In this document: in pieces, positions 1 to 4,228 of the stretch
Numbering within the stretch: the first letter of the stretch is position 1
Layout of the letters: every line of letters starts with the position of its first letter
Notes under the pieces: generated by a model
What the model was told of the DNA's origin: nothing
Database searches by the model: none
What the model saw: the letters and a program-made list of their open reading frames with translations, nothing else
NCBI GenBank assembly: GCA_016784245.1
Contig: JADHVA010000041.1
Location: forward strand, 1-6,325
From: Nanobdellota archaeon
GTDB taxonomy: Archaea; Nanobdellota; Nanobdellia; SCGC-AAA011-G17; GW2011-AR17
DNA: 6,325 nt
Direction: 5' to 3'
Position numbers and translations under genes: made by a program

Positions 1-596
1 GAAATGTTGAAAAGAAAAAAATTGATCTATCAAGTATTCCATTACCAAAAAGAAAAAAGAAGTTACCAAAAGTTTTAGAAAAAAGTGAGATAAAGGCAAT
101 GATAGAAATTACAAAAAATCTCAAACATAAATTAATAATTATGTTAGCTTATTCTTCAGGATTAAGAGTTTCTGAACTAACAAATTTAAAAGTTCAAGAT
201 TTAGATACTATTAATAATACTTTAATTGTAAATGAAGGTAAAGGAAGCAAAGATAGATTAACAATTTTTTCTGAAAATTTAAAAGAAATTTTATTGAAAT
301 ATTTGTGTGAAAAGAAAGAAAGTAAATATTTATTTCCAGGAAGAAAAGGAAAGTTGACTGTGAAAAGTGTGCAAAAAATTATTGATAATGCTGCAAAGAA
401 AGCAAGAATAAATAGAAAGATTACACCACATATGTTAAGACATTCTTTTGCTACACATTTATTAGAACAAGGTACAGATTTAAGATATATACAAAATTTG
501 TTAGGACATAGTGATGTAAAAACTACTCAAATCTATACCAGTGTTTCTAAAGTAAAGTTGAAAGAAATTAAAAATCCTTTGGACAATATTTATTAA
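1..596 (+). CDS. xerA: XerA-type tyrosine recombinase, C-terminal part (5' end outside window)
   Basis: Tyrosine site-specific recombinase of the Xer family. In archaea, XerA resolves chromosome dimers at a dif site. The reading frame (codons from position 3) is open to the left edge, and the residues before the ATG at 99 are typical Xer inter-domain sequence (LPKVLEKSEIKAM). The gene therefore starts upstream, and 99 is an internal Met. Counting from that Met, all catalytic residues are visible: Arg23 in GLRVSEL, Lys48 in GKGSKDR, His111 and Arg114 in HMLRH, His137 in LGHSDV, and the nucleophile Tyr146 in QIYTSVS. The protein ends in KNPLDNIY, a usual Xer-type tail. The N-terminal core-binding (SAM-like) domain is mostly missing because of the window edge. 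The final codons overlap a repeated promoter-like element (572-597) that recurs after tspO. It could be a mobile-element integrase instead of the housekeeping XerA; the intact catalytic domain does not distinguish the two. Confidence 0.93.
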   Translation, partial: NVEKKKIDLSSIPLPKRKKKLPKVLEKSEIKAMIEITKNLKHKLIIMLAYSSGLRVSELTNLKVQDLDTINNTLIVNEGKGSKDRLTIFSENLKEILLKYLCEKKESKYLFPGRKGKLTVKSVQKIIDNAAKKARINRKITPHMLRHSFATHLLEQGTDLRYIQNLLGHSDVKTTQIYTSVSKVKLKEIKNPLDNIY

Positions 597-597
597 G
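572..597 (+). repeat. 26-nt direct repeat, copy 1 (end of xer)
   Basis: This stretch covers the last codons and stop of the recombinase. It matches 1501-1526 at 24 of 26 positions. The two differences are both C-to-T (576 against 1505, 584 against 1513), and the second is silent in the xer frame (GAC/GAT, Asp). The 3' half, ending ATATTTATTAAG, also recurs at 1009-1023. The pair brackets the cupredoxin and tspO genes at a spacing of 929 bp. Confidence 0.8.
585..594 (+). promoter_or_regulatory. TATA box for the cupredoxin gene
   Basis: AATATTTATT, centred about 40 bp before the cupredoxin ATG, predicts transcription starting near 615-618. That would leave a short leader carrying the Shine-Dalgarno GAGGTGA at 619-625, which is complementary to the archaeal 16S tail. 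The box lies inside the last codons of xer. Assignment is by position and by similarity to the boxes at 1011 and 1514. Confidence 0.5.
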
Positions 598-629
598 TAG
601 AAAGTGTATATCATAGTTGAGGTGAAAAT

Positions 630-992
630 ATGAAAAAAATAATTTTTATAATTTTGGTGTTAGGACTTTTAGTTCTAAGTGGATGTAGTAGTGAAGAAAT
701 AGAAAGTAATGAAGAGACCTTTAAAGAGTTTACTATGATGGCTCAAGAATGGGAATTTATTCCAAATGAAATTGAAGTGAATCAAGGCGATACAGTTAGA
801 CTAATAATTACAAGTTTAGATGTTGAACATGGAATTTCAATACCAGAATTTGGAGTTAATGTAGATCTGCCAGTAAATGAAGATGTTGTTGTAGAATTTG
901 TTGCTGATGAAACAGGAAGTTTTGATTTTACTTGTTCAGTATATTGTGGAGATGGACATGGAGGAATGAGAGGAGAATTAATAGTTAATTGA
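630..992 (+). CDS. CuA-type cupredoxin lipoprotein (COX2-like copper domain)
   Basis: Small secreted copper protein of 120 residues, predicted to be anchored to the outer face of the membrane. It starts with a lysine pair and a hydrophobic segment (residues 5-16) followed by a lipobox, LSGC, with Cys19 as the lipidation site. The rest is one cupredoxin domain (about residues 33-119). The ligand set matches the binuclear CuA site of cytochrome oxidase subunit II and nitrous oxide reductase: His67, then Cys102, Cys106, His110 and Met113 in a CxxxCxxxHxxM arrangement. Such a site normally carries electrons, but no oxidase subunit I, haem protein or nosZ-like gene is in the window, so the partner is unknown. 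The start is supported by the Shine-Dalgarno GAGGTGA at 619-625. It may act as an electron carrier or in copper binding or delivery; the family is certain, the role is not. Confidence 0.88.
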   Translation: MKKIIFIILVLGLLVLSGCSSEEIESNEETFKEFTMMAQEWEFIPNEIEVNQGDTVRLIITSLDVEHGISIPEFGVNVDLPVNEDVVVEFVADETGSFDFTCSVYCGDGHGGMRGELIVN

Positions 993-1007
993 TTTTTTTA
1001 TTTTTTT
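993..1007 (+). terminator. T-tract terminator after the cupredoxin gene
   Basis: Seven T, one A and seven T follow directly on the stop codon of the cupredoxin gene. Archaeal RNA polymerase terminates at such non-template T runs without needing a hairpin. The tract abuts the next promoter element (1009-1023), so terminator and promoter are packed back to back. Confidence 0.6.
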
Positions 1008-1008
1008 A

Positions 1009-1023
1009 ATAATATTTATTAAG
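1009..1023 (+). repeat. Partial third copy of the repeated element
   Basis: ATAATATTTATTAAG here is identical to 1512-1526, except that the upstream part CTTTGG is replaced by the T tract. It ends 20 bp before the tspO ATG, exactly as the 1501-1526 copy ends 20 bp before the methyltransferase ATG. Confidence 0.65.
1011..1020 (+). promoter_or_regulatory. TATA box for tspO (leaderless transcript)
   Basis: AATATTTATT is centred about 28 bp before the ATG at 1044. This predicts transcription beginning at or next to the start codon. The absence of any Shine-Dalgarno sequence in 1024-1043 fits a leaderless mRNA. Confidence 0.6.
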
Positions 1024-1043
1024 AATAAAAATATCTGTAGAAT

Positions 1044-1502
1044 ATGAAAAAAATATTTAAATTAATTATTTCTTTACTTATTCCCTTTTTAGCTAGTGCA
1101 ATAGGTAGTTTGTTTACAGCTAGTTCTGTCTCAACTTGGTATTTAACTTTAATTAAACCGACATTTAATCCTCCAAGTTGGATCTTTGGCCCAGTTTGGA
1201 CAATTTTATATTTGTTAATAGGAATTGCATTGTATTTAGTTTGGATTAAAAAAAAGGATATAACTGCTTTTATTATTTTTGGAATTCAAATGTTTTTGAA
1301 TGCTTTATGGTCAGTTATTTTCTTTGGATTACAAAAACCTTTTTTTGCATTTACAGAAATAATACTTCTTTGGATCTCAATAATATTGACAATGATATAT
1401 TTTTATAGAATAAATAAAATTTCAGCTTATTTACTAATCCCTTATTTATTATGGGTAAGTTTTGCAGCAGTTTTAAATTATTTTATATTTATGTTGAATT
1501 AA
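1044..1502 (+). CDS. tspO: TspO/MBR family membrane protein
   Basis: Integral membrane protein of the TspO/MBR family (tryptophan-rich sensory protein, relative of the mitochondrial benzodiazepine receptor). Members bind porphyrins and related ligands and are linked to stress and tetrapyrrole responses. The length, 152 residues, is normal. Five hydrophobic segments are visible, roughly at residues 7-25, 46-67, 72-95, 99-120 and 127-150. Family motifs are present: KPTFNPPSWIFGPVWTILY (residues 38-56), LNALWSVIFF (85-94) and PYLLWVSFAAVLNY (133-146). No Shine-Dalgarno precedes the ATG, and a TATA box sits 28 bp upstream. It lies directly after the CuA cupredoxin but behind its own terminator and promoter, so it is a separate transcription unit. 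No haem-synthesis gene is in the window, so the ligand cannot be guessed from context. Confidence 0.93.
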   Translation: MKKIFKLIISLLIPFLASAIGSLFTASSVSTWYLTLIKPTFNPPSWIFGPVWTILYLLIGIALYLVWIKKKDITAFIIFGIQMFLNALWSVIFFGLQKPFFAFTEIILLWISIILTMIYFYRINKISAYLLIPYLLWVSFAAVLNYFIFMLN

Positions 1503-1526
1503 ATTCTTTGGATAATATTTATTAAG
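1501..1526 (+). repeat. 26-nt direct repeat, copy 3 (after tspO)
   Basis: It begins within the tspO stop codon and matches the end of xer (572-597) at 24 of 26 positions. In the corresponding frame, 1508-1525 still reads Leu-Asp-Asn-Ile-Tyr-stop, the same last five residues as the recombinase, although nothing upstream is open as a continuation of that protein. It contains the TATA box of the methyltransferase gene. Confidence 0.8.
1514..1523 (+). promoter_or_regulatory. TATA box for the methyltransferase gene (leaderless transcript)
   Basis: AATATTTATT is centred about 28 bp before the ATG at 1547, and no Shine-Dalgarno lies between them. Spacing from box to ATG is the same as at tspO. Confidence 0.6.
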
Positions 1527-1546
1527 AGACAAATAATTTTTATATT

Positions 1547-2059
1547 ATGATTTATGAGCCAAGAGAAGATTCTTTTTTGCTAAAGAAGCATGTTAAGAAA
1601 TTAGTTTCTGGAAAAGTTTTAGATGTAGGTACTGGATCTGGAATACAAGCCTTGGCTGCATTAGAAAATACTAAAGAAGTTTTAGCTGTAGATATAAGTG
1701 AAGAAGTTGTAGAATATTGTAAGAAAAAAAATATTAATGTTATTCAAAGTGATTTGTTTGAAAAGATTGAAGGGAAGTTTGACTGGATTATTTTTAATCC
1801 TCCATATTTACCAGAAGATCCAAGAGAACCAGAAGATTCTAAATTAGCTACAACAGGTGGAAAAAAAGGAGATGAAATTCTGAAAAGATTTTTAGTTGAT
1901 GCTAAGGATTATCTTAATGAAAATGGAAAAATTTTAGTTTTAATTAGTTCGTTAACAGGAAAAGCTGAAGATTTGTTTAAAGATTATTCTTGGAAATTAT
2001 TAGAAAGAGAAAATTTGTTTATGGAAGATATAGAAGTTTATTTGTTACAAAATCTTTAA
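1547..2059 (+). CDS. Release-factor glutamine N5-methyltransferase, HemK2/Mtq2 type
   Basis: SAM-dependent class I methyltransferase of 170 residues. In archaea and eukaryotes, HemK2/Mtq2 proteins methylate the glutamine of the GGQ motif of release factor aRF1/eRF1, usually as a dimer with a small Trm112 zinc protein. Visible here are the N-terminal YEPREDSFLL signature (residues 3-12), SAM-binding motif I LDVGTGSG (25-32), acidic Asp49 in AVDIS, Asp69 in QSDLF, and the catalytic NPPY (84-87) that identifies amide/amine methylation. The glycine-rich TGGKKGDEIL segment (103-112) also fits the HemK2 group. The protein lacks the extra N-terminal domain of bacterial PrmC, as expected for this subfamily. 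The start follows a TATA box with no Shine-Dalgarno, pointing to a leaderless mRNA. The downstream zinc-ribbon gene is a possible but unproven partner. Substrate assignment rests on family only. Confidence 0.88.
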   Translation: MIYEPREDSFLLKKHVKKLVSGKVLDVGTGSGIQALAALENTKEVLAVDISEEVVEYCKKKNINVIQSDLFEKIEGKFDWIIFNPPYLPEDPREPEDSKLATTGGKKGDEILKRFLVDAKDYLNENGKILVLISSLTGKAEDLFKDYSWKLLERENLFMEDIEVYLLQNL

Positions 2060-2062
2060 AAA
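2055..2062 (+). promoter_or_regulatory. Possible TATA box for the zinc-ribbon gene
   Basis: TTTAAAAA overlaps the stop codon of the methyltransferase gene and is centred about 26 bp before the ATG at 2085, the spacing expected for a leaderless transcript. It is a weak match in AT-rich DNA. Confidence 0.4.
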
Positions 2063-2084
2063 GCTGAAAGTTATTATTTTTAGA

Positions 2085-2219
2085 ATGGCAATATGTGAAA
2101 GATGTGATGAAGATTTTAATAATTTCTTTAATGGCTACCATTGGTGTCCAAGTTGTGGATTAGCTTTTAGGTTTGAGAAGGGAGAATTAAAAGATCCAAC
2201 AGTATTTAGTAAGCTATAG
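2085..2219 (+). CDS. Small zinc-ribbon protein, 44 residues
   Basis: A short protein with two cysteine pairs, CERC (Cys4, Cys7) and CPSC (Cys21, Cys24), separated by 13 residues, the layout of a single zinc ribbon. An aromatic turn (FFNGYHW, residues 14-20) lies between the knuckles, and a charged tail ends the protein. It is read from ATG 2085 to TAG 2217-2219. No Shine-Dalgarno is present, and a TATA-like stretch lies 26 bp upstream. It starts 25 bp after the methyltransferase stop and ends just before the TATA box of the ribosomal operon. Function is unknown: such proteins can bind nucleic acids or act as small partners. It is too short and different to be called Trm112 from the sequence alone. 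The cysteine spacing makes a chance ORF unlikely. Confidence 0.75.
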   Translation: MAICERCDEDFNNFFNGYHWCPSCGLAFRFEKGELKDPTVFSKL

Positions 2220-2224
2220 AAACC

Positions 2225-2232
2225 TTTATAAA
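2225..2232 (+). promoter_or_regulatory. TATA box of the L1-L10-L12 operon
   Basis: TTTATAAA is a near-consensus archaeal box. It predicts a transcription start around 2254-2256, which gives the L1 mRNA a leader of about 33 nt. It begins 5 bp after the stop of the zinc-ribbon gene. Confidence 0.7.
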
Positions 2233-2252
2233 TGCTTATTTTATTTCAAAGA

Positions 2253-2287
2253 GTACCCGCAAGGACTACCCGTGTAGGAGGGATTAA
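2253..2287 (+). promoter_or_regulatory. GC-rich 5' leader of the ribosomal operon with Shine-Dalgarno
   Basis: From the predicted transcription start to the L1 start codon, the sequence is roughly 60% G+C, in sharp contrast to the AT-rich surroundings. TACCCG occurs twice (2254-2259 and 2267-2272). A short hairpin, CTAC (2266-2269) pairing with GTAG (2274-2277) around the loop CCGT, overlaps the first base of the strong Shine-Dalgarno GGAGGG (2277-2282). Ribosomal protein L1 represses its own mRNA in methanogens and bacteria, so this is a candidate control site. No match to the known L1-binding fold could be shown by eye. Confidence 0.45.
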
Positions 2288-2950
2288 ATGAATAAAAATC
2301 AAATATTAGAAGCAATAAAAGAATTAAGGAAAAATTCTAAAGAAAGAAATTTCTCTCAAACATTCGATTTACAAATAAAATTACATAATATGGATCTTAA
2401 GAAGCCTGAGAATAAAATTGAAACCTTTGTAACAATGCCTAATAAAAGAGGTAAGAAAGTAAAAGTATGTGCTCTTGTTGGTGCTAACTTATTCAAAGAT
2501 GCTCAAGGAAATGTAGATTTAGCAATTGTTAAAGAAGATTTTAAAACAATTACACAAAATAAAAAAGAAGTAAAAAATATAGTTAGAGAACACGATTTCT
2601 TTATCGCACAAGCTGACATCATGGCTACTATTGCAACTAGTTTTGGTAGATATTTAGGACCAAAATCCAAAATGCCTAATCCAAAAGCAGGATGTATTAT
2701 ATCTCCAAAAGGAAATATTAAAGAGATTGTAGAAAGATTACAAAAAACAGTAAGATTGACTGTTAAAAGTGAATTATCAGTAAAATGTCCGGTAGGTAAA
2801 GATGATATGGATGATGATCAAATTGTAGATAATGTTATGGCAGCATATCAAGGATTAGTAAATGCATTACCACAACATGAAAATAATATTAAATTTACAG
2901 CTATTAAATTTACCATGAGTAAAGCAGTGAAAATTGGAGGAAAGAAATGA
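2288..2950 (+). CDS. rpl1: Large-subunit ribosomal protein L1 (uL1)
   Basis: L1 binds 23S rRNA and forms the mobile L1 stalk, which moves deacylated tRNA out of the E site. At 220 residues it has the usual archaeal length. The N-terminal stretch NFSQTFDLQIKLHNMDLKKP (residues 21-40) and the invariant L1 signature around LGPKSKMPNPKAG (123-135), which precedes the second half of domain II, are both clear. The ATG is fixed by the Shine-Dalgarno at 2277-2282. It is the first gene of a three-gene stalk operon, L1-L10-L12. L11 is not next to it, as in methanococci and unlike many crenarchaea. The stop overlaps the L10 start (ATGA), so the two are probably translationally coupled. L1 may regulate the operon through the GC-rich leader. 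Confidence 0.97.
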   Translation: MNKNQILEAIKELRKNSKERNFSQTFDLQIKLHNMDLKKPENKIETFVTMPNKRGKKVKVCALVGANLFKDAQGNVDLAIVKEDFKTITQNKKEVKNIVREHDFFIAQADIMATIATSFGRYLGPKSKMPNPKAGCIISPKGNIKEIVERLQKTVRLTVKSELSVKCPVGKDDMDDDQIVDNVMAAYQGLVNALPQHENNIKFTAIKFTMSKAVKIGGKK

Positions 2951-3801
2951 GTAAACCTAAAGCTTTCGTAAATATTAAGAAGAAAGATGTTGTGAAAGAA
3001 TTAGTAGAACTTATTGAAAAATATCCAATTGTAGGAATTGTTGATATGGAAAATCTTCCTGCACCACAGCTTCAAATCATGAAACAAAGTCTACAAGGAA
3101 AAGTTCTTGTGAGAATGGCTAAAGGTAGACTAATTAAAATTGCATTAGAAAAATCTAAAAAAGAAGGTGTTAAAGAGTTAGTTGAAAAAATTAGAGGAAT
3201 GCCTGCATTAATATTTACAGAAGATAATCCATTTAAATTATACAAAACATTACAAAAAAGTAAAAGTGAAGCACCTGCAAAGGCAGGGCAAACTGCACCA
3301 AAAGATGTTTCAATTCCAGAAGGAAAAACACCATTTGCTCCTGGACCAATTATTGGAGAACTAGGACAGTTAGGAATTAAAACCGGAGTAGAAGATGGAA
3401 AAGTTGCAGTAAAAGAAGCAAAAATAGTTATTAAAGAAGGTGAAAAATTTAATAGCAAAGTTGCTGAAATTTTAACTAGATTAAATATCTTACCAATGGA
3501 AGTTGGATTAAATATAATTGCAGTATTTGAAAATGGAACTATATTTGATAGAAAGATATTAGATATTGATACTGATGCATACCTAAGTGATCTACAGAGA
3601 TTACATAATGAAGCAATGAATCTAGCTGTAAAAGTTGGATATGCTTGTAAAGATACAATTAAAGTGTTAATTAGGAAAGCTCATTCAGATGCAAATGCAT
3701 TAGCAGATTCACAAGACATACTCACTAATGAGAACCTGGGCAAAATTTTAGCAAAAGCAGAAGCTCAAGCTAATGTCCTAAAAAAGAAAGTAAAAATATA
3801 A
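2947..3801 (+). CDS. rpl10: Ribosomal protein L10 / stalk base P0 (uL10), lacking the acidic tail
   Basis: L10 (P0) anchors the L12 dimers on 23S rRNA at the base of the stalk. Residues 1-105 are the rRNA-binding domain (VGIVDMENLPAPQLQIM, then RMAKGRLIKIAL). Residues 110-190 are the archaeal/eukaryotic insertion domain (DVSIPEGKTPFAPGPII, then ILPMEVGLNI). Residues 211-278 form the helical spine that holds L12 dimers (LRKAHSDANAL-like segments; IRKAHSDANALA at 242-253). The protein then stops at KKKVKI, residue 284. Archaeal P0 is usually longer and finishes with an Ala/Glu-rich linker and a GLGALFG-like tail that recruits elongation factors; that tail is absent here, with no frameshift visible before L12. 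The start codon overlaps the L1 stop, and a strong Shine-Dalgarno GGAGG lies at 2936-2940 inside L1. Confidence 0.96.
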   Translation: MSKPKAFVNIKKKDVVKELVELIEKYPIVGIVDMENLPAPQLQIMKQSLQGKVLVRMAKGRLIKIALEKSKKEGVKELVEKIRGMPALIFTEDNPFKLYKTLQKSKSEAPAKAGQTAPKDVSIPEGKTPFAPGPIIGELGQLGIKTGVEDGKVAVKEAKIVIKEGEKFNSKVAEILTRLNILPMEVGLNIIAVFENGTIFDRKILDIDTDAYLSDLQRLHNEAMNLAVKVGYACKDTIKVLIRKAHSDANALADSQDILTNENLGKILAKAEAQANVLKKKVKI

Positions 3802-3805
3802 TTAT

Positions 3806-3811
3806 AAGGAG
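3806..3811 (+). promoter_or_regulatory. Strong Shine-Dalgarno of L12
   Basis: AAGGAG lies 8 bp before the L12 ATG in an 18-bp gap after the L10 stop. L12 is present in several copies per ribosome, so an independent strong initiation site inside the operon is expected. Confidence 0.7.
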
Positions 3812-3819
3812 AAAAAAAA

Positions 3820-4113
3820 ATGGAATATATATATGCAGGATTACTATTATACCGTGCAGGTAAGCAAGTTGACGAAGCTAGTGTAAAAAAAGTACTTGAT
3901 GCTGCTGGCATTAAAGTTGATGATGGAAGAGTTAAAGCCTTGGTAGCTGCTCTTGATGGAGTTAATATTGAAGAAGCTATTAAAGAAGCTGCTGTAGCTG
4001 CACCTGTTGCTGCTGCTGTAGCTGAAGTTAAAGAAACTAAGAAAGAAGAAAAAAAGGAAGAAGCTAAACCTGCTGCTGATGCAGCTGCTGGTCTTGGTGC
4101 TCTTTTCGGATAA
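3820..4113 (+). CDS. rpl12: Ribosomal stalk protein L12 / P1-type (aP1)
   Basis: Archaeal P1-type stalk protein, 97 residues, unrelated in fold to bacterial L7/L12. It forms dimers on the L10 spine and recruits translation GTPases. Residues 1-58 make the N-terminal helical dimerisation domain, beginning MEYIYAGLLLYRAGK. Residues 59-88 form an Ala/Val then Lys/Glu-rich flexible hinge (KETKKEEKKEEAK). The extreme C terminus, AAGLGALFG, is the conserved factor-binding tail. Codon use is richer in GCT alanine and slightly more G+C than its neighbours, as expected for a highly expressed alanine-rich protein. It follows L10 by 18 bp with a strong Shine-Dalgarno and is followed at once by T tracts, so it ends the operon. 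Confidence 0.97.
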   Translation: MEYIYAGLLLYRAGKQVDEASVKKVLDAAGIKVDDGRVKALVAALDGVNIEEAIKEAAVAAPVAAAVAEVKETKKEEKKEEAKPAADAAAGLGALFG

Positions 4114-4141
4114 ATTTTTTCTTAAATTTTTTTTAATTTTT
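4114..4141 (+). terminator. T-tract terminator of the ribosomal operon
   Basis: Three T runs (6, 8 and 5 residues at 4115-4120, 4127-4134 and 4137-4141), separated by short A stretches, start one base after the L12 stop codon. This is the usual form of an intrinsic archaeal terminator. The multiple tracts suit a heavily transcribed operon. Confidence 0.7.
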
Positions 4142-4162
4142 AAAAAGCTTTAAAGAGAGGTG

Positions 4163-4192
4163 ACGCAATCTTTTTAAAGTAGAAAATTGCGT
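4163..4192 (+). promoter_or_regulatory. Inverted repeat enclosing the TATA box of the coiled-coil gene
   Basis: ACGCAAT (4163-4169) and ATTGCGT (4186-4192) are a perfect 7-bp dyad with a 16-bp spacer. The spacer contains TTTTTAAA (4171-4178), a TATA-like box that predicts transcription starting near 4198-4204. A dyad around a core promoter is the layout of an operator for a dimeric repressor. Because transcription should begin downstream, it is unlikely to be an RNA hairpin of this gene, though read-through RNA from L12 could fold there. Confidence 0.5.
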
Positions 4193-4228
4193 AAATAATG
4201 AAAGACATAAACTTACAGAGGATTTCGA

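Noticed and set aside
597..629. Possible dif site for XerA next to the gene
   Set aside because: No 11-bp arms with a 6-bp centre can be seen here. The 6160-6175 palindrome has a 2-bp centre and is explained by paired TATA boxes.
572..1526. True integron with attC sites
   Set aside because: The repeats are short, lack the paired inverted core sites of attC, and overlap plausible promoters. Only a looser cassette-like or attachment-site idea is kept.
3072..3458. Open frame of 128 codons on the minus strand
   Set aside because: It lies wholly inside L10, a certain gene, and its translation is hydrophobic/serine-rich with no recognisable family. It is a shadow of L10.
4136..4156. Palindromes TTTTTAAAAA, AAAGCTTT and CTTTAAAG after L12
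   Set aside because: They are short, AT-rich, and expected by chance beside T tracts. No separate element was called.
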